DNA from: Asparagopsis taxiformis
Lineage: Eukaryota > Rhodophyta > Florideophyceae > Bonnemaisoniales > Bonnemaisoniaceae
Direction of reading: 5' to 3'
NCBI GenBank assembly: GCA_030407315.1
Contig: JALQPE010002477.1
Coordinates: 1-64,000 of the forward strand
Length of the DNA: 64,000 nt
How positions within the stretch are numbered: position 1 is the stretch's first letter; every line of letters begins with the position of its first letter. Position numbers and translations under genes: made by a program. The notes below the pieces were generated by a model. The model was not told the DNA's origin. It was given only the letters and a program-made list of their open reading frames with translations, and did no database searches. This document shows, one piece after another, positions 1 to 11,225 of the stretch.

Positions 1-94
1 AGTATGCACATACTTCGTCACCAACATTAAATGTCTGTTCAGCGAAGAGCCCTCTTCCTGCATTTGGATGCTTAATCAGCGAATGGTCGAACGC

Positions 95-2783
95 TCAATT
101 TTTTCGCAACACAATCGTGTGCCCCGCATCACGCGAGGGTTTTTCAGTTTGCAACCAGCGGCGCAGGGAAGGTGGCCAATAATGTACCGGTTTCTCCATG
201 TGCTCGCGCGACGCAATCGACTCTGGCACAGCTGCCAGAGGTACTGCCGAATATATTTCGGGAACCTCTGGTACAGGGGAAGGCCAGGTGGGGGTTCGAT
301 GATCCTGCGTTCCCTCTGCGTACGCATCGTGACAGAGGGGGAACGCCAAGAACTTCTCAGCACTCTGTTTCGCTTCTGTCGTGACCCTCATGTCAGTGTT
401 GTTTGAAAGAATTACACGTGACATGACTGCACACAGCTTTGGAAGCGATCGTACCACACACAATTTGTCCATGTCACTGCCGACGAAAACACGGTGCTCA
501 GGCAAGCTCATAGCTGCTTTTCCCGTTGCGAAAGTGCCAGAGAATGGATCGACAACAATATCACCAGGCTGTGAATGCTGGCTGATCAACTCCATCATGA
601 GAGCGACGCTCTTCTGCTCTGCACGAACTCTGACCGTAGCACCGGTTGTGCTCCTTGTTCGCCACACCATCTCATTCGAATCGATGGCGGGCATATTGAT
701 GGTGACGTTGCACCACGCCGGGTACGTGCCGTCCATGTATCCGTGGTTCCTATAGGCCACCATCTCGCTTCCGGTCTTGAACGGAACACCTCGCTTCCAG
801 AAGTGGATAGCGACCTCTGCCATGTTCATGCGTTGGTACCTCTTCCGCCCCGGCATTTGATAGAGGTGCCCAGGTAGTCGGACAAACAACAGAGGTACCT
901 CGTCAACGAAGAAAACTGAATTCCGAACGACGTCCTCCTCCTCCTCGTCCTCCTCCTCATCCGCACTTTCTTCGCCACTGTGCTGCGATGCTTCGGAGTC
1001 CGAATTCATGGACGTAACCTCTTCTTCATCCGACCCGTCATCACTGGCAGCAGTATCGGTTGGGCCTTCTGACTGCGGTCCTTTGTACGTTTCCAAGTAA
1101 TGGAACCATTCGTAGAACTGCAAAACCGAGCAGAACACGATGCCGTGGCCACCGGGGCGCAACAGCTCGTCAAACACTTCGATGCTAGCCTGCATATCTT
1201 CTGCAGTTAGCCTGTCGTACGAAGAGTTGGAATCGTTCCTCTTACGACGAACATTGTAGGGCGGATCAGTCAGAATGAGCTGAACGTTGCCCGTGATGGG
1301 CACGTGTTCTCGGCTCTCGTCGGCACTGACCAAATCTTCGAAAGGGACGTCGTACACCCGGCAATACTGACTCATTTTCGAAAGAAAGTCCTTTGCGAGA
1401 GCCTGCCCTTCACTTTCCTGCTCTTCTGTCGCATGGGGTGACGGTGACGGGGGAGACGGCCCTTGGGCAGTAAGACTGGTCCTCCCAGGTCCAAGTTGAA
1501 GCCTGGTTGTGTGTCTTGTCGACGGAACCAAACCTCTCCCTCCTGTGTTGCGACGAGTGGGAGTGTCATCAACCGGCTTGGGGACCTTTTCTGCGTCCGC
1601 GGCTTGTGGTGCCGGGCGGAGGACAGCCATAACGTCTTCGTCGAGGGTGTCAAAATACGCTGGCAGCTTGTCCGGATTTCCGCTTGAGAAGTATATTTCC
1701 AGTGCCCCCCAGCGGTCGGACTCCGGCCAGGTGTACAGGTCCGGGTTGACGATAAGAAAACTGCAACCGGTCGAAGAACTTCCTCACAAGGTCCCTAAAT
1801 GCACTGTGCTGCGCACTGGTTCTTGTCTCTACTTTTCCACCATATCCATCAGGATGAGATAGGGGAGCTTTGTTGTGGTAGAGATCTAGCTTCTGCTCCA
1901 TCGGTGCGAATAGACCTTCATCGAGCACGTCAAACCAATGCTCACTGCTGTCGAAAATGATGTACGGCGCCATCAACTCTTCGAAGCTGGAAAACTTTGC
2001 GGCGTAGGCCACATCGGTCCAAGCATGGTATAAAACTTGAACCACGTAACAAGCTCGATTAGTGCTTTTCCGATGGGCTGGGACGCGTGCGGCTTCGTTC
2101 CCCTCTTCGGCCGCATCTCCTATTCGGCGACGCGGCAGGTTCTTGTTGTGATTTCGGATGATAGACAACGCTTGGAAATACATCAATACCTCGAACGTTT
2201 CCGGTGGAGCAAGAACGAAGGCGCTTGGTTCCCCGCGCTGCGGCGCCTGTAGTGGCGAAGGAAGCATGTTACATCCAATAAGGAAGGTCTGCGGCACGAT
2301 CCCAGAAAGGATGCAGTGCTCAACCCATTGCCCGATACGCTCATCCTGTCTTGAAAACTCGGCAATGGGTAATGCCAGACGAACAATCTGCTTGGCTCGC
2401 TCAACGTTCATCTCTGCCATGACGATTTCGGCAACATCCGCCTCGACTCCAGCATTCTTCGAACGACCGCTGAAGGACATGCTGAGTCCTTGCAGCGCCA
2501 CAAATTGTTCTTCCGTGCCCTGCGCAACCCAAGCGCCAAGGTCCGCGTATGTGAAACCTCCCGGCTTGTCCGTCAAGTCTGCGAAACTTGAGTGGGCGAA
2601 TAAATCCAGCAAGAGGCGGAGGAAGTCTTTGCCAGCGAGAGTAGTTTCGCGGGCGGCGCGACCTACGTTTCGACGTGTACCCATGTCACTAGAATCCTCC
2701 CAAGGGCTAGCGGGTTCGCGCAGAATTGGCACGGTTGCGTCGTCAACGATCGGATTGCTGTTGCGCCTGCGCTTATTCGTCAT
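95..2783 (-). CDS. Amino-type DNA methyltransferase fused to unknown N-terminal region (one frame break)
   Basis: The C-terminal part (95-1630) has the hallmarks of a beta-order amino-methyltransferase (N6-adenine or N4-cytosine on DNA). Motif IV TDPPYN is at 1252-1270 and the later SAM-binding motif VVDPFSGTFATG is at about 518-560. An acidic Glu/Asp-rich insert (about 930-1045) separates the two. The N-terminal part (1650-2783) starts at ATG 2783 with a basic, NLS-like MTNKRRR; the rest is unrecognised and looks helical. A TGA at 1650-1652 separates the halves. Removing one T from the TTTT run just upstream gives a coherent join (GQAASVFDTLDEDVMAVLRP), so I read one gene of about 895 codons. 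The family normally transfers methyl from SAM to an exocyclic amino group of a base. Whether this copy is active is unknown, and an alternative target such as RNA cannot be excluded. Confidence 0.72.
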
Positions 2784-3135
2784 AATGGAATGAGTGGAAA
2801 ATTCGGTACAGGATGGCGACCGCTCGGCGAGACAGTCAAATTTGACGACGTATCTCGTGACGTTTGCACTCTTTCGTGAGGAACACTGGTTGATATCGAA
2901 CGGAACAGAGTATACGGGTACACAGCACTGGAAAGGTCTTGAAACCCGTAACCGGTGTAGGTAATAAGTTGTGACGGATACGTGGTAGAGAAAAAATTTT
3001 AAAAAGATTGTGATTCCCTGCCTTTGAGTGTTGTACTGCAAGGCCGCCAGTCACATAGGTTGACACAGGTGCCTCACGCTTACCAGGTGAGCGACATCCG
3101 GACGGCCACTGGACGTGGGGATGTCCGACTCAGAT

Positions 3136-3298
3136 GCATTGCTGGCCAGCCCAGAAATTCTACAATTTCGGGCAGAAAAAATATTGCAAAAAACATCGAT
3201 TTCGGCGGTCGATTGTGCCGTACGGCACACCCCCATCTCAAAAACATGTTCACATGTGCATGTTTTTGAGAATAGCCCAAATTTTAATTCAAAGCAGG
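3136..3298. repeat. 163-bp three-hairpin repeat, copy 1
   Basis: First of three near-identical copies in 1.8 kb. Each has three inverted repeats in order: GCCCAGAAATT paired with AATTTCGGGC, the palindrome GTGCCGTACGGCAC, and CTCAAAAACATG paired with CATGTTTTTGAG. The hexamer GATGCA lies on both sides of this copy and may be a target-site duplication; the other copies lack it. No coding frame is conserved. Confidence 0.85.
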
Positions 3299-3596
3299 AT
3301 GCAGATATTCGTCTTCTACCATTGTCAGAACACATTCGTATAACCACATTTGGAGAACCTGAGCCCAGAGCTATCGGTTTTGGCGGGAGCTAAGCCATAT
3401 CTCATATAATCAGTAACTACTTCCCGCCAGCTGAGTGGTGGAACCCCTGCTATTTCTACCAACGAGACATACGGGGTGTCAACTCGGCAATCGTATATGA
3501 TTTGGGTGCTAAATTTATTCAAGAGACGAATGGGCTTCGAAAAGGAGCCCAACTACGTCTACTTGTGATCCATGGGTATAGGACTATTCTATTCTT

Positions 3597-3945
3597 CTCC
3601 AGGCTTCCACCGTAGCCGCCTCCTCCGCCTCCGTTAATGGAAAGAATATCCGAACCGCACCTCAACATGTTCTTCATGTGATCCATGGGTACTGACATCT
3701 CACATGCTCTCCAGGCTTCCACCGTAGCCGCCTCCTCCGCCTCCGTTAATGGCAACAATATCCAAACTGGACCTCTACATGTTTTTCTTGTGATCCATGG
3801 GTACTGACATCTCACATGTTCTCCAGGCTTCCTCCAAAGCCGCCACCTCCACCTCCGTTAATGGAAAGAATACCCGAACCGCAGGCTTCCTCCATAGCCG
3901 CCTCCACCTCCGTTAATGGCAAAAACATCTCACCGGGCTGAAAAC
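3597..3945. repeat. 112-bp tandem repeat (three full copies plus a partial)
   Basis: Copies begin with CTCCAGGCTTCC at 3597, 3709 and 3821, with a partial copy near 3881. Read on the minus strand, each unit would encode a glycine-rich INGGGGGGYGGSLE segment, but flanking frames are not conserved. I treat it as a minisatellite. Confidence 0.8.
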
Positions 3946-4394
3946 GGACGGACGACATTGGGTTCGTTCCGCTGCGTAGACGTTTAGAATCTTGTTAGAA
4001 AAAAGTAAACGAAAGAGAATGACATCTCATCTCTGTCGCAATATGTTCCATTTTCAAGTTCTCGGGTTCCACACCCATCAAGGCCTGGATCGAACCCTCT
4101 TCGATGGATAGGACAAATAGTGGAAGGCTTTTAAGCCTGTGACCAAGCGGCTATTGATTGGTTGGAGGAAGGAAATTACAGAGGAAATTTAGCTGAGTAC
4201 GGTGCTCGCGATAGCTGTTAGGTTAAAGTCAAATATGTGTTTCGATTATTTTTCGTACGAAAATGTCTTGCAAAAGACGATGCTTTGTCGTTCTCCTGGA
4301 GGGAGTCCGTTGCATTGCACTCAATTCGAGAGCATCGTCATGAAGGAGAGGATTCTTTCTGCTTGTTAGAATCGGTTTAGAGCACATAGCTAAT

Positions 4395-4557
4395 GCATTA
4401 CTGGCCAGCCCAGAAATTGTAGAATTTCGGGCAGCAAAAATATTGTAAAAAACCTTGATTTGGGCGGCCGATTGTGCCGTACGGCACACCCCCATTTCAA
4501 AAACATGTTCACATGTGCATGTTTTTGAGAATAGCCCAAATTTTAATTCAAATCAGG
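4395..4557. repeat. 163-bp three-hairpin repeat, copy 2
   Basis: Same order of three inverted repeats as the copy at 3136, with scattered substitutions (for example GCATTACTGG at the start). It ends AATTCAAATCAGG. No target-site duplication was seen. Confidence 0.85.
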
Positions 4558-4781
4558 GTGTCTAATTTGGCCACAACGGCCCCAGGAACCGACCGCCGCC
4601 CCGAGCGGGGTCATCACTGGCTTCTGTAAGCACCAACTGTAAGGCTAAATGGCGTCTGACGAAGGGTCAATTTCAGGCTCAATACGCCAGGGACAGGTCT
4701 TGGTCCTTGTTCCATCATGGTCCCGCCCCGCTCTCTCACGACCAACCTGAAATGGACGTCCGGTGGATGTCCAGCTCGATT

Positions 4782-4945
4782 GCATTGCTGGCCAGCCCAG
4801 AAATTCTAAAATTTCGGGCACAAAAAAATATTGCAAAAAACATCGATTTGGGCGGTCGATTGTGCCGTACGGCACACCCCCATCTCAAAAACATGTTCAC
4901 ATGTGCATGTTTTTGAGAATAGCCCAAATTTTAATTCAAATCAGG
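4782..4945. repeat. 163-bp three-hairpin repeat, copy 3
   Basis: Third copy, about 150 bp upstream of the likely promoter side of the 5.2-kb gene. All three stems are preserved. It is bracketed by GGACGTCC/GGATGTCC-like words (4753-4775 and 4945-4957), which also occur near 13.0-13.1 kb. Confidence 0.85.
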
Positions 4946-5178
4946 ACGTCTTCCGGACATAGGGGTGCTCGCGGCCTAGCTCGACAGCTGTAATTGTACC
5001 TCATTAAATACTGTTGATGACTGCCTACCGTATACAATCTGGGCTGTTGGCGTATTATCCGGTACTTGACCTGACCTGAACGTTCATCGCAGACCGTTGT
5101 GGTTACCGACACTATACAGCAATCTTTTTTGTATCTCGTGCAACTCAATCGTTCCATCGCTTCCGGGAAAGCTTCATT

Positions 5179-7463
5179 ATGCCGCCGCGTATTGCGAAGA
5201 AAGCTCCAAAGCCTCCGGGCCTCCAGAAACCCGGTCAGCAGCTGCTGTATCGAGTGCCCGACAATCCCGTGCGAAGAAGCGGTCTGGGCCTACCGGCAGC
5301 ATTGAACCGCGGTCCGGTAGTCGCAAGACGGACCGGCGCAGAACTGGGGATCCGCAGCGAGAAAGTGAGGAAGGAGGAACGGCGCGGAGAGAGATGGGGC
5401 TTGACCGAGGCAAGCGTGCTCGCAGGGACAGTGAACATCATGATGATGACATGATAGTGGCTCAAAACATGTTGGAATTGCGGCAGAGTGCTATGGCAAA
5501 GGTAGTTCCTCCCGGGTTGGCAGATGCGGAGGTGCTGCAGACGGAGTCCCAGCCGGGGGTTCCCGAGACACTGGAGGCTGTGACCCCCACTGCGCCAACT
5601 ATGCCGAGTACATCAGCCCCAGCAGGTAATGCAGTCAGGGACCCGAGGATAGCGGCAAGGGATGTTGTTTCTGAGCAACGTTCACAGGATGCCAACTATC
5701 ATCGGCGGTCAGGTGGTACTGAGGGGAGAGAGCAGCCGGAGTGCGGGCCTCGTCACAACAGACTGTCATTGGTGCCAAATATGCGCGTAACGCCCCCGCG
5801 ACGTCAGGCTATTGGCGATGGAGGACATCATATTCCCGATAGCGTGGGAGATGGGGGGACGGTGAGGGCAGAGAGGTTGCATCCGCCGGAATCCATCGAT
5901 TTAATGGCGAGTCGCATCAATGCGCAGAAGAAGAAGATCGCGGAGCTGGAAAAAAAAGTGTTTAGCCAGGACATAGCAAACAAGGCGCTCACCACGGAGA
6001 TTGTTGCGTTGGAGGCTAAGGTGAAGACTCTGCAGGCGGAAAATGCCAGCCTTACTGCAATTGCGAGAACAGGTAGAATCAGTGATCACGGTGGCGGTAA
6101 GTCGAAAATACAGAAAGCCATTCCTGTGAAATACCTTGGAGTTCTTAGGGCGGTTGAGGAAAACCTGACAAAGTGGTGCAAGAACGAGACTATGGAGCTG
6201 GACCCTATAGCGGAACAAACGCAGAGACGTTGGACTGGACGTACCATCGAGGTAGAGCCGGTAGAAGGGGCACTTTGGAGCGAAAACGGTGTAGGATATA
6301 TTGCTACCCCTCCGGGCTATATCATCAAGAATCTGCAGTGGTATACACCTTCGTACAGGGACGAGAGTGATCTGCTGAATGACTTGGTGCGACACGTACT
6401 GCGTCAAAGTCCGTGGTGTGATGTGTTTTCCGATGAGGAGCAGCGTGTGTGCTGTCAAGAGGCTGTGGCGGGGAGCAAGGAATTGAAAGTGAAGGTGACG
6501 CAGAAACTGTCCGACGTGATGAGTGCACGGAAGCGTAATGCGAGGGACAGATTGTTCGGTTCGCTGGGGTACACGAAATTAATGTCTAGATGCACGATGC
6601 TGACGACGCGAGCTGAGATGGACGAGCGAGAGGAACAAAAGCGCGAAGCGTCTGAGAAGCTTTTGAAACGGGAAAGTAACGGTGATTTGGATATGGGGAG
6701 GTGGCGAACGGCACCGTTCTCAGAGCTGCGATACAGCAAAGGCTTGGTTCCTGACAGCTTCGAAATGGAAGTGAATGGTGATGCATGGTTTAACAACCGA
6801 GTAGCTGTGAATGTGCTGGACATCTTCAGGGGTTATTCGATACGACCAGAACAAGTAATGGACATAGAGACGAGCATACTAACGCTGGCGCGCCTGGATG
6901 CTTGGCTAGTGACTACTGTGGAGTGTTTGGATGAACCGAAGGGGAAAGGAGGTGCACGGCAGAAGGAGTTTACAAGGCGGTACAGTCAATATGTGGGGGT
7001 AGCTTTTCAGCAATTAGTTGGTATGGTGGTGTACTGCATGTCTTGTCTCCAAGGCTCGCAAGCAAGGGAAGAAACGGACGTTGTCGAGAGCGAACAGCGG
7101 ACTAGTGCACAGTCACGGCATGTGTTTGCAAGCCGTACTGTGACGAGAGAGGCTGTTGAAGTGTGGCAAAGCGGAGAGGGGTCTGGAATTGTTCATGTCG
7201 TTGATGATGTAAACCGCTGCTCATCACTTGTTCTAGTGTCCGAGGATTGGATTCAATCGCATATTACGTCAAACCTCGGTGCTGTAATGGATTGTGTGAT
7301 TGCGCAAGGACTAATTGGCGCAGAACTTTTCGTCGTTGACCCATATGCTGGACACCTGACTGCAAACCTGAATGTCGAAATCAATGCCCCACAGTATGGG
7401 GGCATGGAGCGGCGCCATGCAGCCACTGCTGATAACGGTTTTGGCGTAATGGAGGATGGTTGA
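5179..7463 (+). CDS. Transposon accessory protein with basic N-terminus and coiled coil
   Basis: The frame is open from 5097 to 7463 but has no ATG before 5394. An ATG at 5179 in another frame starts a basic MPPRIAKKAPKPP peptide, so the true N-terminus may need a small frame change near 5.2 kb or start at 5394. The first 200 codons are rich in Arg, Ser and Lys and look nuclear. A heptad-rich segment at about 5903-6060 (INAQKKKIAELEKKV onward) predicts a coiled coil. The remainder is globular and unrecognised. It converges on the transposase ending at 7541, with only 77 bp between them, which suggests both belong to one two-gene DNA transposon. The role is unknown; DNA binding or complex assembly with the transposase is a guess. 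Confidence 0.65.
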
Positions 7464-7540
7464 AATTAGTGCAGTAAATGTGACGTTGACTAGAAGGTTT
7501 ATCATGTAGTACATTATCAATAGAGTGCTGCGATTTAGAT

Positions 7541-10500
7541 TTATTCTTCTTCATTATCATCTGTGAATTGGTAATCAGTGTTGGTGTAGAAGCGGTTGAG
7601 ATAGAAACGGTGGTCCGACCAGTGCATTTTTTTCGTAAATGGCTTGACTGGAAAGTTACTTCGTACGATGTGCACGGTGCCAGATATAGTAGATGCAGGA
7701 ATGAGGTCAAACCAAGGACCACCTGCACTGTGGGATGCAGTGTCATTGCTGTCAACGGATCCGTTGTCCGGGTCCCATGTGGACCACTTTAAACAAATGC
7801 ACCCAAGTGATTTTTCCACAGCGGTTTTTGGGGCAAAGCAGGTCATATACTGAACGAAAGCGAGTTCTACAGGTTGAAACAGGTTTGGAGACTGCAGGCG
7901 TACCAGTGCCAGGACGCGCCCTACCCATATGGTTCTGTAGTCATCGGCAGTTCCGGAGATGACGACAAAGGAGTACTGCGATCTCTTTGCGGGGCCGAAC
8001 GATGAAGTTGCAAAGACGCGCTGCTGCTTGTGCCTCGACACGTTTGTGGGGCGAAGCATGCCACTGTGCGGGTCAAAGTCGTCGGCATCTGGGACGTACC
8101 CTCCCATGACGTAGGCGGACTTTACCACGGTGACGGAAATGTCCATGTCATGTATTGGAGGGCCTTCTGCCGTGGCGCGCAGTCTAGCGAGGGTGAGGAA
8201 CGCTTGTGCAGCTGTGTCACCGAGTTGCTGGAATAGCGTTATGGTGCCAGACGGGAACGAGGAGTTGTGCAGCGGCAAAAGAGTGGCAGGATCGGGCTGT
8301 CCGTCGATATCTGCAACGAGGAGGGTTGCATCGGGCAGCAGGGAGGCAAAGTCGTGCAGTGCAACGGTGAATCCGTCGCGAACGAGTACTGCACCGTCTG
8401 TGGGCGATATCATGCGTGCGTTTCCCAATGTGTTCGATGGGGTATGACCAGTTGGAGTGGCCAAGGAAATTCCATGTGGCGAATAGTCTCTTCCATGGCT
8501 GTGGAGCGCCTTCGAGAGGTTTTCCTATAACTCTGTTTGAACAGAAGATGCGAGTGTTCGTAGGGGCCTGCATCAATGTGTTCCAGGGCGCCATATCTCT
8601 GCAAGTCACCGGGAGATGGTCTAGAAGATGGAACTTGAAAGTTTTGAGACCTGTGGTGTGGAATGGGCCGAGGGTGGAGAGCATTGATTGTTTGAAATAG
8701 GAAATGGAGTTCTGGAGGCTTTCTAGTTCGGCGGCAGTCCAGTGCTTGATGCGACCGCGTTTCATGACCCATGCGACGAGGTCAGAGTATTGCGTGCAGA
8801 TGGAAGTGAGGGGGGCTGTATCTACTTCGTCACAGCATGTGTCAATGAATGCTGCGATGAAAGGGAACACCATGTCGACATGGTGATAGTCTTTGGCTGC
8901 GAGCATGCCGCGTATGCCGTCCTCCGTGAAGAGGCCGTTCAAATTGGTGCCCTTCTCACCCTTGGAGAAGTCGACATGAAGACCGGTGATGTAGTAGTCG
9001 CGTTCGATAGCGGACAGAATGCTGTTTGAGCCGGCGAGGATGGATTTTTTCACCTTCTTGAAGGTGCGAGGTGTCCCGGAATGGGAGGCAGTGGTGGTGA
9101 GGTCTGGGGAGCTGAGGCGGTGGACAATGCACTGTTTGATGAGCTTTGAGATGCCGAGGTGGAGATTGTGCAGAGGCTCGAAGGAGAAAATGTTGTAGGG
9201 GTCTAGGGGACTGTTGGTGGGTAAAAGAGCGGTCGATTCGAGGACAGAGTGTTGTTCGAGGAGGGAGAGAGCTTCGAGCGGAGCAGTTGTATGCTCCTGA
9301 GCGCTCTCTTGGCGTGCAGAGCGTGTATCATCGAGGGAGCGGGGCTGGTGTGGCGCGCTGGATTCAAGTTGAGTGGCGGGGATGTAGCAGCGGTGGCAGG
9401 GATGTGTGGTGGTAGTGCTGTTGCGAGTGCATGAGAGCTCTTTGGCCTCTGGAAAGTCGCAGCAATAATTGGCTAGGATGGGAAAGCATTGGCGGGCAGT
9501 TGCAGTGGAGTCTGTGCAGGGGAACCCGGAAGAGAACGCGGTGGATAGGGACGAAAACACTTTTTCGAGTGCTTTATGAAGAATATCAATTTTGCGAGCG
9601 CGACTAGCAGAACTAGAGGTTGTCGGCATTTCATCACCGAACAAGGCGTTGGACGAAGGGTTAACAATGTACGGAAGATACCCGACGATGGTGAGGCCGG
9701 TACGGATGCAGTGGCGACGGAGGGGGGCGGAGAAGTTGAGCAGTGTGACGTGTATGGGGTATGCGACGATTGCGGAGCTCTTGAGGCTTGTGCTGCTCTT
9801 GTCGGAGTACACTTGGAGGAGGCCGGCAAAGGAGGAAGCGGTGGGATCATTTTCCTCTGCCCATACGACCTGTGGATCTTCCGAGAGCTGCACGCGCTGT
9901 CTAGTAACCTGGTGCAGCGTTTTCGCGAATTCTGTGTGTAGGGGATGAGAAAATATTGCGGTGCCGTCTGGGGCGGTCTGTGGGGAGGGTGGAAGAGAGT
10001 ATTTTGGTCGTTAGCCAGTGCTAACTGCCTGCGGAGCATGTCGACTGGGTCGCGGAGGTACAGCTGTGCCGAGTACTTACCAGTTTTGTCTGGAATGATG
10101 TGGCTCTTGTAACCTTCGGTGCGGAAATGTGTTTCGACCATGGAAGCGGTAACGTGGCGACATTCTTCTACGGTGCGAACGGCGCTGTTGAACTTTTCTA
10201 GGGAGAATGCGGGGTCTTGTAGGATGGTGATGACTTCGCTCACGCGGCCAGCGCCGGCCTTGTACTCGAGGGTTGTGAGACTGGCGGCGAGGGATTGCAC
10301 GAGGAGGTCTGCGCGGGAGGGGGTTGAGGTTGGTGGCAGTGAAGCGTCACAGGGTGAGTCGCTGGAGGAAGCACGACCAGATTCTGGGTCTGGGGAGCTG
10401 GGTTGCGGGGAATCATGGTCGCCGTTTCGAGCAGGCTCATGGGTGACGGCAGGGACACGAGCGTTGTTGAAATGTTGGGGAGAGGGGTTGAAACGGTAGC

Positions 10501-10576
10501 GACACGTTCGCTCATGCAGCGCGAGCGCATAAGCATCTACGCAGTAGTAGAAGCACCCTTCATACTTGCATTCCAT
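7541..10576 (-). pseudogene. Plavaka/CACTA-like DDE transposase, frameshifted
   Basis: Reading starts at ATG 10576 with a C2H2-like finger (MECKYEGC...H...C). It passes into a DDE core with YSDKSSTSLKS and AYPIHVTLLNFSAPLRR, then YCCDFPEA followed by HPCHRC, FSFEPLHNLHLGISK, and the acidic site HIDAGPYEHSHLLFK followed by SYRKTSRRR. It ends with the long C-terminal region at 7541. This order fits CACTA-superfamily (Plavaka-type) transposases. Three frame changes are needed: near 9.97 kb (a CCC/CCCC run), near 8.60 kb (a CCC run) and near 8.43-8.48 kb. Apart from these the protein is about 1,000 residues, normal for the family. It is either recently dead or mis-assembled. Confidence 0.72.
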
Positions 10577-10599
10577 GTCGAGTTTGACGCAAAAGGGAG

Positions 10600-11170
10600 G
10601 ATTGCGAGCTGAACAGGGGAGACTGTGCCGTCCAGATGCGACCAATTTTATTTTTGTGGTGCTTTCGAGACTTGGAATGTAACGTGTTCGTAGTTTTTTG
10701 GGTAGTAGTTTTGTGCTCACTCCAGCTGACATCCCAACGGTGGAATTTAACCGAGAGTTCAATCATTTCCAACTGTTACATCACATTGCGTGCTGGCAAC
10801 GTGTGCATGGAAGGACGAACGACTGCCCCCTGGGAGATGAATTTTCAATTAATTCATTTGTAATAATAAACTTTTTTATTTCCAAACTTCGTGGAATCTG
10901 AATGTGCTTTACAGCGGATATGCCACAGATCATGTAAGGAAAGCAAATGGATTCTCATATATATGATTATATGTTTATATTCGTTGTTCTCGATCCGGAT
11001 CTCTTTGTCGGGGAATCAGAGACCATGGCTTGGGCCATACTCAATCTCACTGCCGGCGATGATTTCGAGTATGCACAGCAAGACTTAAGCGGACGCAGAA
11101 AGCTGTCCGGTCGACGCCGCAGGCTCCACTCCGCCCTCATCACCGACTGATCTTCTTTGACCGACTTTGC
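10600..11170. other. No recognisable gene
   Basis: AT-rich stretch upstream of the transposase start. It probably holds its promoter and one end of the element, but I could not fix a terminal inverted repeat. Confidence 0.4.
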
Positions 11171-11173
11171 TTT

Positions 11174-11211
11174 GTACGTGCGCGAATCTTGATCAAGATT
11201 CGCGCACGTAC
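11174..11211. repeat. Perfect 38-bp palindrome
   Basis: The half-site GTACGTGCGCGAATCTTGA is followed immediately by its exact reverse complement with no loop. Such a sequence can extrude a cruciform. Its position between the transposon and the tandem repeats suggests a recombination junction or a protein-binding site. Confidence 0.95.
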
Positions 11212-11225
11212 CTTCGTTCCATCCT

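Noticed and set aside
3136..4945. Helitron ends
   Set aside because: No 5' TC / 3' CTRR arrangement with a terminal hairpin and no Rep/helicase ORF.
5901..6823. Minus-strand frames inside the 5.2-7.5 kb ORF
   Set aside because: Shadows of the long coiled-coil gene, with no motif.
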